Notes under the pieces: model-generated
What the model saw: the letters and a program-made list of their open reading frames with translations, nothing else
Told to the model about the DNA's origin: nothing
The model's database searches: none
Program-made: the position numbers and the translations under genes
Source of the DNA: Aquarana catesbeiana
Taxonomy: Eukaryota; Chordata; Amphibia; Anura; Ranidae
Length of the DNA stretch: 64,000 bases
Assembly (NCBI RefSeq): GCF_042186555.1
Contig: NC_133328.1
Location: forward strand, 357,552,984 to 357,616,983
Reading direction: 5' to 3'
In this document: piece after piece, positions 33,590 to 44,036 of the stretch
Layout: each line of letters opens with the position of its first letter
How positions within the stretch are numbered: position 1 is the first letter of the stretch

Positions 33590-33730
33590 CTACTGACAAT
33601 GTGTGGAAAGGAGCCTCCTTTTAAAGTTTGGTGGAAGAGGTGTTTCCTGTTGGCAAGGGGAGGAGTCACTCTCTCAAGTGCTGTCCTGAAAGACTCAAGG
33701 AAAACAAGTTACCGGTAAGTCTAACTTGAA
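33590..33730 (+). repeat. DIRS right inverted terminal repeat
   Basis: The inner ~100 bp mirror 28341-28440. The outer part (CAAGGAAAACAAGTTACCGG ... CTTGAA) is unique to this end and is matched by the internal complementary region. The element is followed by a T-run, so the last base is ambiguous by a few positions. Confidence 0.9.
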
Positions 33731-35269
33731 TTTTTCTTGTCTATCTTCATTTTCAAAAACAAATGAGAGCTGCAAAATACTCACCATGCCTCTCAGCAAA
33801 TAGCTTTGGGTGTCTACTTTCCAAAATGGGGTCATTTTGGGGGGTTTTGTGCCATCTGGGCATTTTTTGGCCTTCAAAACTGTGATAGGTAGTGAGGAGT
33901 GAAATCAAAAATTTACGCCCTTACAAATCCTGAAGGCAGCGATTGGTTTTCGGGGCCCCGTACGCGGCTAGGCTCCCAAAAAGTCCCACACATGTGGTAT
34001 CCCCATACTCAGGAGAAGCAGCTGAATGTATTTTGGGGTGCAATTCCACATAGGCCCATGGCCTGTGTGAGCAATATATCATTTAGTGACAACTTTTTGT
34101 AAATATTTTTTTTTTGTCATTATTCAATCACTTGGGACAAAAAAAATAAATATTGAATGGGTTCAACATGCCTCTCAGCAATTTCCTTGGGCTGTCTACT
34201 TTCCAAAATGGGGTCATTTGGGGGGGGGGGTTTGTACTGCTCTGCCATTTTAGCACCTCAAGAAATGACATAGGCAGTCATAAACTAAAAGCTGTGTAAA
34301 TTCCAGAAAATGTACCCTAGTTTGTAGATGCTATAACTTTTGCGCAAACCAATAAATATACGCTTATTGACATTTTTTTTTACCAAAGACATGTGGCCGA
34401 ATACATTTTGGCCTAAATGTATGACTAAAATTGAGTTTATTGGATTTTTTGTATAACAAACAGTAGAAAATATCATTTTTTTCAAAATTTTCGGTCTTTT
34501 TCCGTTTATAGCGCAAAAAATAAAAACGGCAGAGGTGATCAAATACCATCAAAAGAAAGCTCTATTTGTGGGAAGAAAAGGATGCAAATTTCGTTTGGGT
34601 ACAGCATTGCATGACCGCGCGATTAGCATTTATAGCGACGCAGTGCCAAATTGGAAAAAGTCCTCTGGTCCTTAACCACCTGAATACAGTGCACTTACAC
34701 CCCCTTCCTGCCCAGACCAATTTTCAGCTTTCAGCGCTCTCACACTTTGAATGACAATTACTCAGTCGTGCAACACTGTACCCATATGAAATTTGCGTCC
34801 TTTTTTTCACACAAATAGAGCTTTCTTTTGGTGGTATTTAATCACTAGTGGGTTTTTTATTTTTTGTGCTATAAATAAAAAAGACCGTAAATTTTGTGAA
34901 AAAAATGCCTTTTTCTTTGTTTCTGTCATAAAATTTTGCAAATTAGTAATTTTTCTTCATAAATTTTGGCCAAAATTTATACTGCTACATAGCTTTGGTA
35001 AAAATAACCCAAATTAGTGTAAATTATTTGATCTTTGTGAAAGTTATAGAGTCTACAAACTATGGTGCCAATCACTGAAAATTGATCACATCTGATCACA
35101 CAGATGTAGTGATGGTCTATCTCATTTCTTGGTACACTAAAAAGTCAGAAAAGTACAAATACCCCCTAAATGACCCCTTTTTAGAAAGTAGACATTCCAA
35201 GGTATTAAGTAAGTAGCATGGTGATTTTTTTTAAGTTGTAATTTTTTCCCACAATTCTTTGCAAAATGA

Positions 35270-36330
35270 AGATTTTTTTTTTTTTTTTTTTTTACAAAAT
35301 TGTCATATTAACAGGTTATTTCTCTCTCAGAGCATATGCATACAACAAATTACACCCCAAAATACATTCTGCTACTCTTCCTGAGTATGGCGATACCACA
35401 TGTGTGAGACTTTTACACAGCCTGGCCACATTCAAAGGCCGAACATTGAAGTAGCATCTTCATGCGTTCTACGAGCTTAAATGACACATCTCATTTCTCA
35501 ACCACCATTTACACTTTTGAAGGCCCTGGAGCACCAGGACAATAGAATTGCCCCCAAACTGACCCCATTTTGGAAAGCAAACACCCCAACGTATAATCTA
35601 TGAGGCATAATGAGTCTTTTGAACGGTTCATTTTTTTCCAGAAGTTTTTGGAAAATGTGGAAAAAAATGAAAACACATTTTTTTTTACACAAAGTTGTCC
35701 ATTTATCAGATATTTCCAACACATAGCATGTACGTAGCAAAGATGACACCCCAAAATACATTCTGCTACTCCTCCTGAGTATGGCGATACCACATGTGTG
35801 AGACTTTTACACAGCCTGGCCACATACAAAGGCCCAACATTGAAGTAGCATCTCCATGCGTTCTACTAGCATAAATGTCACATCTCAGTTCTCAATCACC
35901 TATTACACTTTTGAAGGCCCTGGAGCCCCAGGACAATGGAATTGCTCCCAAAATGACCCCATTTTGGAAAGCAAACACCCCAACGTATAATCTATGAGGC
36001 ATAATGAGTCTTTTGAACGGTTCATTTTTTTCCAGAAGTTTTTGGAAAATGTGGGAAAAAATGAAAACGCATTTTTTTTTTACACAAAGTTGTCCATTTA
36101 TCAGATATTTCCAACACATAGCATGTACGTAGCAAAGATGACACCCCAAAATACATTCTGCTACTCCTCCTGAGTATGGCGATACCACATGTGTGAGACT
36201 TTTATACAGCCTGGCCACATACAGAGGCCCAACATCAAAGTAGCACCATCAGGCGTTCTAGGAGCATAAATGACATATATAATTTCCTGGCAACCTATCA
36301 TTTTTGAAAACCCTTCATATTTCTAACACA
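35270..36330. repeat. ~394-bp tandem repeat in piggyBac 3' region
   Basis: The block around CCTGAGTATGGCGATACCAC recurs at about 35380, 35775 and 36170, with the CCCCATTTTGGAAAG motif recurring between them. The same motif family appears in the neighbouring fold-back element in both orientations. Non-coding; near-identical minus-strand frames here (MYVARLCKSLTHV and MARLYKSLTHV) are simply two repeat units. Confidence 0.85.
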
Positions 36331-36866
36331 TAGCATGCACATACCAAGAATTACAATCCAAAATAAATTCTATTGCAGAAAGGGTAAAAAAAAAGCATTA
36401 CCTGTGCTTTTAGTAGTATCCACAGAGGAGAGCACTGGTCCAGGCAGCAGGCAGGGAGGTGCTTAGCGACAGCAATATTAACTATCCAGGCAGCAGGCAG
36501 GAATATTGTCTATAGTCGGCACAGCACAGTCCATAGAAATTGTCCAGGCAGAGACAGCCAGCACAGCCATAATATTGGTCCTGGTACACTGTTAACTGCA
36601 GACACTCATTATTGTACCGCGACAGGCATGGGCATGGTGGCAGTAAGTCAGCAGCAGGCTGAGGGCCACAATCAGGTAAGACCTGTGCACAGGGGCACAG
36701 GGGTAGAGGCTTCGACCCACCCAAATCTCTATGAAGCCTCCGGACTCCAGACCCTAATTCCGAAACCCGGAGAAAACAAAAATAATTGTTTTCTCCAACC
36801 GGAAAAACAATTCTGGAGCCCCTCACATATGTGAGACCCCTGTGTACTACAGTAGCAGGGCAACAG

Positions 36867-37110
36867 ATCAGTCCAAGCGGTAGGCAAAAGCATAGTCCAT
36901 AAAACAGGCCAGGGTCGGTTCACATGTAAGCAGTCCAAGCGGTAGGCAGTAGAGTAGTTGATAAAACTGGCCAGGGTCAGTTCACGTGGAGGCAGTCCAA
37001 ACGGTAGGCAGAGGCATAGTCACAAAACAGGCCAGGGTCAGTTCACATGAAAGCAGTCCAAACGGTAGGCAGAGGCATAGTCAAAAAACAGGCCAGGTCA
37101 GTTCACATGG
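36867..37110. repeat. 62-bp tandem repeat, four units
   Basis: Units starting GTCCAAGCGGTAGGC or GTCCAAACGGTAGGC occur at 36871, 36932, 36994 and 37056, each with GGCCAGGGTC and GTTCACATG. They lie directly downstream of the transposase stop codon, in its 3' region. Confidence 0.9.
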
Positions 37111-39372
37111 AAGGCAGTGGCATGGTTATTTGGGAAAGAATGGAAAATGGTCAGCACAGATGATGAAAATGGGGAAATGGTTAAAAATATGGGCTCATAG
37201 TTTATGGATGTGTGATAAATTTGGAAGCATTCACCAATGCAAAGGCCAGGTTGGGAGGGACACTGGGGACAATGGTAGCTGGTATCTCTTCTAAATCCTC
37301 TTTTGGTGCACACGCGACATTTTTTTTGCCGTCTTCGGCCTGCTTCAGATGGTGGAATGCTGAAGAGGAAGTGGCGCTCATGGAGTCGGCAAACAGCCTC
37401 AGAGCGAAGGTCTTCTTGGGGGGGTCTTTGGTGATAGATGAGGGACGTGACAACTTCTTCTATGAATTTTAGGAAGGGGGCGGGGCTTTCAATGGATTTG
37501 GTGTAGACTACGTAGGAATTGTAAATGGCCAAATGGATGAGATAAATTGCTACCTTCTTATACCAGAATCGGGACCTCCTGATTGACAAATAGGGCTGAA
37601 TCATTTGATCGTTAAAATCTACCCCCCCCATGTAGAGATTATAATCTTGGACACATGTTGGCTTTTCAATGGGACCTTGTCTTCTTTGTACCACAATTAC
37701 AGTGTCTTCATGGATGGTGGACATCATGTGCACGTCCCTCTTATCCTTCCACCTCAAGGCCAGCACTTCGTTGCATCTCAATGATGCTCTTTCCGCCCTT
37801 CGCAGCTTTTTGTTCACTAAAGATTGTGGGAAGCCCTTTCTATTTTTTCTGAAGGTTCCACAGGCCAGGGTTTTTGCGATGTATAAGTGTTTGAAAAGGG
37901 GCAGGCTGGTGTAAAAGTTGTCAACGTAAATGTGATATCCTTTGTTTAGAAGTGGGTATGCCAGGTCCCATACAATCTTTCCAGTTGTGCCCATGTAGGC
38001 CGGGCACTCAGGGGGCTGGAGCTGGGAATCTTTTCCTTCATATATGCGGAATGCATACAAATATCCCGTGGCTCTCTCACATAGCTTGTATAACTTTACT
38101 CCGTATCTGGCCCTTTTGCTAGGAATATACTGCTTTATTCCTAGCCGGCCTGAAAAGGGTACCAGGGACTCATCGACGCAAATTTTCTGATCGGGGACGT
38201 AGAGTTCTGCAAATTGTTGAGAAAAGAAATTTATCAGTGGGCGAATCTTGTATAACTTGTCGTAATTTGGATGATTGTGGGGAGGGCACTGGGTGTTGTC
38301 GCTGAAGTGAAGAAAGCGCATTATCATCTTGTATCGGGACCTGGACATTAGGGCAGAATAAATGGGCATATTGTGGATGGGGTGGGTGGACCAATAGGCA
38401 TGTCCTTCATTTTTTTTTTGTAATCCCCATGTTTAGGGTGAGGCCCATAAACATTTTGAACTCCTCCAAATTCAGATCTCTCCACTCAAAAGGACGGGCA
38501 TAGGATGATTGGGGGTTGTTGGCAATATATTGCTGGGCATACAAATTTGTCTGGTCCACAATAAATTGCAGCATAGTGTCGGGCAAAAACATATGAAAGA
38601 AATCAATCTCTGAGAAATTTTGGGTGTTGGTCTGCACACCTGGCAGTGCTGTGAACGGGGGAATAATTGGTGATGCCGAGTTGGAAGGCAGCCATATTGT
38701 GTTGGCAAGACCATCTGGCATGTATGTAGAGGCCCTGGCTCTTGGGGGGTGTGACACTCCAGTAGTTGGATTGGAATTTCCTGTGCTAGTACTCAGGCGT
38801 GATGTGGCAGGACTGGTACTGGGTCTGGGCATTTGTTCCTGGGGCCTATCGCCGGCGGCAGCGCTGGTACTGGGCAATTGTTCCCAGGGCCTAACGCTGG
38901 TGGCAGCGCTGGTACTGGGCCTGGGAATTTGTTCCTGGGGCCTATTGGTGGTGGCAGCGCTGGTACTGGGCATTTGTTCCCGGGGCCTAACGCTGGCGGC
39001 AGCGCTGGTACTGGGCCTGGGAATTTGTTCCTGGGGCCTATTGGTGGTGGCAGCGCTGGTACTGGGCATTTGTTCCCGGGGCCTAACGCTGGCGGCAGCG
39101 CTGGTACTGGGCCTGGGAATTTGTTCCTGGGGCCTATTGGTGGTGGCAGCGCTGGTACTGGGCCTGGGAATATAATCCTGGTTTCCAGAGTGCCGTGCCC
39201 TTTTGGGAGGGACCCATTCTTCCTCCGAATCATTTGTCGATTCACTATTTGGTTCAAATGCTGAACTTGAATCAGAATCCAAATTGGAATCTGATGAGAA
39301 CTCCCCGTTGCTCTCATCGGTCATGGAGAGGATCTGGAACGCCTCCTCACTGCTGTATACTCTTTTGGACAT
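37098..39372 (-). pseudogene. piggyBac transposase with one homopolymer frameshift
   Basis: Starts at the ATG at 39372-39370 (MSKRVYSSEEAFQIL). The N-terminus is acidic, then a Pro/Ser/Thr tandem repeat of 32 residues, then the start of the core (FHMFLPDTMLQFIVDQTN). The frame ends at a stop just after MGLTLNMGITKKK because of a run of ten T (38410-38419, A on the coding strand); the next frame continues with the catalytic core: CVDESLVPFSG, IYVDNFYTSLPLFKHL and GGVDFNDQM, which hold the three catalytic Asp, and a C-terminal Cys-rich domain (CRVCTKRGFRRDTSYHCPQC, CIGECF). The protein excises and inserts elements at TTAA. A single-base slip is the only clear core defect. The tail runs about 35 residues past the usual end, so the native stop may be lost. 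Confidence 0.9.
38820..39180 (-). repeat. 96-bp in-frame tandem repeat within the transposase
   Basis: Units recur every 96 bp (38915, 39011 and 39107 on the plus strand), encoding 32-residue repeats each with two PSTSAA motifs. The period is a multiple of three so the frame is kept, and the units are almost identical, indicating recent expansion or homogenisation in the linker before the catalytic core. Confidence 0.9.
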
Positions 39373-39439
39373 GACGCGGTGTGACAGGTGGCAGGTGACG
39401 GTCACTGATGGGCTGTGCGATAGGTGGCAGCTGACGTTC

Positions 39440-40330
39440 ACTGATCGGTGATGACGGTGTGACAGGCGATGGTCACTGATGGGTGACAGGCCACGGACAC
39501 TTTCTGGTGATGGGTGACGGTCACTAAAAGGTGACAGGTGATCGGTGATGGCTGACGGTCACTGATGGGTGACAGGTGATGGGTAACGGGTGATGGCTGG
39601 CGGTCACTGATGGGTGACGGTGATGGCTGACGGGTGACAGGAGCACCGCTGGCGGTCACTGATGGGTGACGGGTGATGGCTGGCGGTCACTGATGGGTGA
39701 CGGCTGGCGGTCACTGATGGGTGACGGGTGACGGCTGGCGGTCACTGATGGGTGACGGCTGGCGGTCACTGATGGGTGACGGGTGATGGCTGACGGGTGA
39801 CAGGTGCACCACTGATGGTCACTGATTTGTGACGGGTGACAGGAGCACCGCTGGCGGTCACTGATGGGTGATGGGTGACGGCTGGCGGTCACTGATGGGT
39901 GACGGCTGGTGGGCACTGATGGGTGACGGCTGGCGGTCACTGATGGGTGACGGCTGGCGGTCACTGATGGGTGACGGCTGGCGGTCACTGATGGGTGACG
40001 GGTGACGGCTGGCGGTCACTGATGGGTGACGGGTGATGGCTGACGGGTGACAGGTGCACCGCTGATGGTCATGGATTTGTGACGGGTGACAGGAGCACCG
40101 CTGGCGGTCACTGATGGGTGACGGGTGATGGCTGGTGGTCACTGATGGGTGACGGCTGGCGGTCACTGATGGGTGACGGCTGGCGGTCACTGATGGGTGA
40201 CGGGTGACGGCTGGCGGTCACTGATGGGTGACGGGTGATGGCTGACAGGTGACAGGTGCACCGCTGATGGTCACTGATTTGTGACGGGTGACAGGAGCAC
40301 CGCTGACGGTCACTGATGGCAGTCCCTTAT
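39440..40330. repeat. 24-bp minisatellite upstream of the piggyBac transposase
   Basis: The unit GACGGCTGGCGGTCACTGAT plus GGGT repeats at 39901, 39925, 39949 and 39973 and in variant form over the whole block, with a longer-range repeat containing GTGACAGGTGCACC near 39800, 40045 and 40250. It starts about 70 bp upstream of the transposase ATG, so it occupies the promoter or leader position. Open frames on both strands here are repeat artefacts. Confidence 0.9.
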
Positions 40331-40399
40331 GTGACAGGTGCACTTTATTGGGTGACACTGGTGACTGTTGGGTGACAGATGACAATTGGGGGGGGCGAT

Positions 40400-40950
40400 G
40401 GGACAGGTGTGGTGTTGGTGCAGACACTACAGAGCACAGATCGGTAACTCACTGCTTCTGGCTCTTCTCTCCTCACACTGGAAACGGTGTGTGAGGAGAG
40501 AAGAGCTGGTAACAGCTAGTTACCGCTCTGTGTTTACATTTATGATCGGCTGTGAATGGATCACAGCCGATCACGTGGGTAAACAGCCAGCCAATGGCTG
40601 TTTACCAGCGTCGGTGACGAGTAGTGTTCCCGGGAACACTCCGTCACCGACGTGCACGCGCAGCGCGCTCGCAATCGCGCGCGTGCGCCGTGCACAATGG
40701 GGTGGACCTATCTGTGATCGGCCGTGACTTCATCACGGCCGATCATGTGGTAAACAGCCATGTCCAATGGCTGTTCACCCCCCACGGTGGCGAGCGGTGT
40801 CTCCGTGACACGCCGCCACCGAACGAACAGGGATGCGCGCGCACGATCGCGCGCATTCCCTGTTTAAATGGGAGGACGTCATATGACGCCCTCCCGCAAC
40901 GAGAGCCGCGCCGCCTGGCCGTCAATTGACGGCCGGCGGTCGGGAGGCGG
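40400..40950. promoter_or_regulatory. CG-rich palindromic terminal region of piggyBac
   Basis: Contains nested inverted repeats, including GATCGGCTGTGA/TCACAGCCGATC (about 40543-40575) and GATCGGCCGTGA/TCACGGCCGATC (40718-40744), then AACAGCCA/TGGCTGTT pairs. It borders the TTAA end and the transposase side of the element, so transposase-binding or promoter function is plausible but inferred. Confidence 0.5.
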
Positions 40951-41519
40951 TTAAGCAGCATAATGGTCCGGTCCTTAAGTGGATAATCACGGGTAGTGTT
41001 ACTCACTGTGTCTTCGGCTTCACTATGTCTCTGACTTTGTGGTGTCGCGTAGCAGTGACACCAATGCCGAAATTTAGGAGATAGGGTCTCCTCCAGCCCC
41101 TCCCACTTCACATTCCTCACCAGTCAGCTGACCTCTAGTCTCTGCCTCCCAGCCATGCGGTAGGCGGCTGCGATCTCCAGGAACAGCCCAGCTGGATGGC
41201 CGCAGGCTCCAGGGACAGCCCTGCTGGGTGACTGCAAAAAGGCTGGAGAGTGGTACGGGCTTCAGGAACAGCCCAGGATTCGGTGACCCCCGGCAAATCG
41301 TCATTCGACCCCCGAGGTTGAGAACCACCGAGCTAAGGCAGTGTTTCAATATTTTCTGTGTATTGCCAACCTGAGAAAGGCAGGTCTTCAACAAATGAAG
41401 GTTGGCCATAAGAGTAAAAGAGAGAGAGCTGGGAGGGAGGATCAGGAAAGGTAGATTTAATAAAGTTAAAGATCTTGGGTCTTATAGTCATGAGTACCAT
41501 TGTTAGAGAAACTTTGACG

Positions 41520-41800
41520 TAGAGCTGCACAATTAATCGTTAACGCAATTTTTTTTCCACTTGCGATCTTGACAAAGTATTTTCCCTATTTTTTTTTTTC
41601 TATGCAGAGAATTCTCTGCTCTGCTGAAGCCACAGCCGTCAAAATAAAAAAAAAAAAACGGGCGGTCTGCCAAGTATCACAACATTCTTCAGCTGCGGAA
41701 CCAAGTATAAACATTGTAATAATTTGTCCTTTAGATCAAAGGAATACACTTTGATTTCTTTGTGATAGTTAGTGCAGTTTTGTAAGTTGGTGGCAGGATC
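41520..41800. mobile_element. Partial hAT-type MITE, same family as 190-779
   Basis: Starts TAGAGCTGCACAATTAATCG and matches, in reverse orientation, about the last 180 bp of the MITE at 190-779, including the CTGAAGCCACAGCCGTCAAA block. The other end is not recognisable. It lies just outside the large hAT element. The sequence from here to 42960 shows nothing else I can identify. Confidence 0.65.
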
Positions 41801-42960
41801 GCTTTAAAGGGTATCAGAAATCAATATTTTTGTTGGTTTTGCATAGGGTCTGGTAAGAACCTTTGTTAAAATTTCTTTCAATGTTACCGTCAGAGAGATT
41901 TACCCCTTCTATTTGTCAATGAAAGTAAGTTGTCACTGGGACAGGAATAAAATAGTGATGGCAGAAAAATGCAAAGCAACCCATTAAGTCTGCCTCTAGA
42001 GGAGAAATCGCCCAAATGGTAAACTTGTTCTGGGGACAGCTGTCTAAGAGAGGGTTTACCTAAGAAAGATTTTTTTCTCGCTTCCTGTGTCTGTCTGAGA
42101 CAGAAAAAATAAAACTTGATAAGGATTTTTACCATTATTTATTATATCCAAAACGTATAAAAAATGGCTTTCAGTATACTTTTAGTTACAAATTACTTGA
42201 GGGAAAAAAGTGTGAGAAATTAAAATGCTGGTGTTACAATGCAAGTATGAAAATTATAATTTGAAAGTAATACATTTTGGGTGATGTAGGTGATCTGAAG
42301 TATTTTGGAGAACTCTCTGACCCTTTGTTATTTTGAAAAAAATGTATTTGCCATTATAGTTCTGAACTAATATTGTAATGTAATATTCAAAGGCAGCCAC
42401 TAGAGGTAGATGTTGGATTAGCAGACATTGTAAACAGCAGTTCCATCTACAAAAATATATAACAAGAGATTAATCAACACTTTCTGCTCAGCCCAGTGGT
42501 TTTGCAGTTTTGTTTTATGCCAGTCTTTAAACTGTCAGCAAGCATTTGCTACATCATCAAATCACACCTTCAACTAGGCAGCAGAAAAGATGTTATTATT
42601 ATGAATATGTCAGGTAAAGCAAGTTTTAGGGGATGAGGTGCATTTTGTCTTGTAGTTTTTTGCCCTCTTGTTCTATTTCATCAGCAGACCCTTAAGTTAA
42701 AATTTCTATTCAATTTGTGAAAAAGCCTAAATTAAAAGTACTCCGATGAAAGGCAAGCTGTTTCCCTGTGACACTATAGAAACTGGACATCTGTATCACT
42801 CAATCCCCTAAGATCTGTGTAAGTTTATTTTCATCACATTTGTTATTATAGAGGACTGAACATTCTTGCCTGCTTTTCAGTATCCTGCTGTCATTTATGT
42901 TGGTTTTGTTTGTATGCAAGAACTGTTCACACAATTTGAAAATGTTAAAAATAACACATA
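41801..42960. other. Probable host intron or intergenic sequence
   Basis: AT-rich, apparently low-copy sequence. I looked for exons of the gene whose exon lies at 43345 and found no candidate with a convincing acceptor, open frame and donor. Confidence 0.35.
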
Positions 42961-43168
42961 GGGGCTGATTTACTAAAGGCAAATCCACTTTGCACTACAA
43001 GTGCACTTGAAAGTGCAGTTGCTGTAGATCTGACGGTAAGCTCTGAAATGAGGGGAAGCTCTGCTGATTTTATCATCCAATTAATGTGCAAGCAAAAATG
43101 CTGTTTTTTTATTTTCCTTGCATGCCTCCCTCAGGTGTAAGTGGATTTGCCTTTAGTAAATAACCCCC
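42961..43168. mobile_element. Short MITE with 30-bp terminal inverted repeats
   Basis: The left end GGGGCTGATTTACTAAAGGC continues through AAATCCACTT and is mirrored by the right end AAGTGGATTTGCC ... TTTAGTAAATAACCCCC. The interior is about 140 bp with a GCACTACAAGTGCACTTG hairpin. No clear target duplication. Confidence 0.8.
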
Positions 43169-43344
43169 ACAGTGTTAATCAGTAAGGCAGTGCAGGGTCA
43201 TGTTTATGTGCAAAGTGCTATAACCTACACTTTAAAATGTTACCCTTCAGTAGAGAATTCAAAGGAGACATAAATATGTTTCTGATTATTTGCTCAGTAT
43301 TTTTTCCTTAGTTCCCTACTTCTGATATGTATTTTATTTTTCAG

Positions 43345-43411
43345 AATGAGCAGTCTAGTTCCGCTTGTACAGAGCTTGAAATCCAGAATGGAATCGCCAG
43401 ACTATGAAATG
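43345..43411 (+). CDS. Host coding exon (unidentified gene), 67 bp
   Basis: Preceded by a polypyrimidine tract and TTTTTCAG acceptor, followed by a GTAGTA donor at 43412. Only one frame is open: one leading base, then MSSLVPLVQSLKSR and MESPDYEM, ending on a complete codon. It joins in phase to the exon at 56077-56216. The leading base means the previous exon must end two bases into a codon if this is an internal exon; alternatively the ATG at 43346 is the start codon. Composition and splice context differ from the surrounding transposons. I do not recognise the gene. A TTAA MITE begins 41 bp after the donor. Confidence 0.7.
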
Positions 43412-43451
43412 GTAGTATTTGTTATATTTAAATATTTTTTATATTGACTAC

Positions 43452-43840
43452 TTAAAGAGGTTCTTCACCCTAGAAAGAAAAATAAATAAAAGCCAGCAGC
43501 TACAAATACTGTAGCTGTTGATTTTTAAAACAGGACACTTACCTGCCCAGGGAACCAGCACTGTCCTCACCTGGGCTGGTTCTTTGCCAACCTTCGGGTC
43601 CCCAGCGCTGTCATGTTTGCTAAGGGAATGCCAGTTGTAACTCTTTGCGGCTCCACAGCCAACTTTCCACTGCTCATGCACGAGTCATGCTACCTTTTGT
43701 GATTTGGTCCCGCAGCCTTCTGGGACCTGTGACATGTCCCAGAAGGCTGGGGGCAAAACTAGGTACCCATTTCCCCCCAAATTGTGCCAAATGTGGTAGA
43801 GGAGGGGGAACATAAAGCTTTGGGGTGAAGATTTGCTTTA
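43452..43840. mobile_element. TTAA-flanked MITE (same family as 17792-18294)
   Basis: Begins TTAAAGAGGTTCTTCACCC and ends GGGTGAAGATTTGCTTTAA, inverted copies bounded by TTAA. Contains the same ACACTTACCTG block and a CAGCCTTCTGGGAC / GTCCCAGAAGGCTG hairpin (about 43711-43750) as the copy at 17792. Inserted in the host intron right behind the exon. Confidence 0.85.
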
Positions 43841-44036
43841 ATTGACTTTATTTGTTATTCTTCAAATACAATGGAAGTCCTTGTTTAGAGTTGGGCGAAT
43901 GGTTTGGCCCGAGCATTGGCTGTTAGCCCATTTGAGTAACACCCAAATTATCAGGGCATTTGACTATTTGTTCAGCCTGCCGAACAACCACTGTGCCTCT
44001 GCCTTAAATGTATTGCATGTATTGCAGATATTGTAG

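Larger units (their letters stand above)
28325..33730 (+). mobile_element. DIRS-type tyrosine-recombinase retrotransposon, nearly intact
   Basis: The element shows every structural part expected of DIRS: inverted terminal repeats with unequal outer ends (28325-28440 and 33590-33730), an internal complementary region at 33413-33500 that joins the complements of both ends, a GAG-like ORF1, an RT-RNase H-methyltransferase-like ORF and a tyrosine recombinase ORF. No target duplication is seen, as expected for recombinase-mediated integration. The long inverted repeats remain nearly identical, suggesting recent insertion. Damage is limited to two frame problems in the recombinase near 33060 and 33128. 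Confidence 0.9.
27755..34676. mobile_element. Fold-back piggyBac-type element interrupted by DIRS
   Basis: Sequence at about 27770-28324 is the inverted copy of 33736-34290: both contain the block around CCCCATTTTGGAAAGTAGAC in opposite orientation. The right part ends at 34673-34676 in a TTAA next to a piggyBac-like terminus (CTCTTTCTT-type subterminal and GCATTGCATGACCGCG). The DIRS at 28325-33730 lies between the halves. No transposase is visible. The left border is decayed and not resolved; the TTAA at 34673 is shared with the next piggyBac. Confidence 0.55.
34673..40954 (-). mobile_element. piggyBac transposon, nearly intact
   Basis: TTAA at 34673-34676 and 40951-40954 flank termini that begin TTAACCACCTGAA and, on the other strand, TTAACCGCCTCCCG. 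The transposase lies on the minus strand (37098-39372). The 5' side holds a 24-bp minisatellite and a CG-rich palindromic end; the 3' side holds two tandem arrays (394-bp and 62-bp periods). It is inserted directly at the TTAA bordering the fold-back element, inside the 22.7-kb hAT. Confidence 0.85.
18594..41330. mobile_element. hAT element expanded to 22.7 kb by nested insertions
   Basis: The left end CAGTGGTTCTCAACC (18594) and right end GGTTGAGAACCACCG (41316-41330) are inverted copies differing at one base. The 8-bp direct repeat AGCTAAGG flanks them at 18586-18593 and 41331-41338, the hallmark of hAT insertion. Its own sequence is only about 18594-19133 and 40955-41330 plus short spacers, so the original was a non-autonomous element of roughly 1 kb. 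Everything between is later insertions, in order: a piggyBac derivative, a Penelope-like element, a TTAA MITE, a fold-back element with a DIRS inside, and a piggyBac transposon. No hAT transposase remains. Confidence 0.85.

Noticed and set aside
38624..39264. Gly/Leu-rich plus-strand open frames of 143 and 183 residues
   Set aside because: They are antisense shadows of the 96-bp repeat within the minus-strand transposase.
42480..42610. Candidate exon upstream of the 43345 exon
   Set aside because: No clean acceptor, and the open frames contain stops; the GTAAAG after ATGTCAG alone is not enough.
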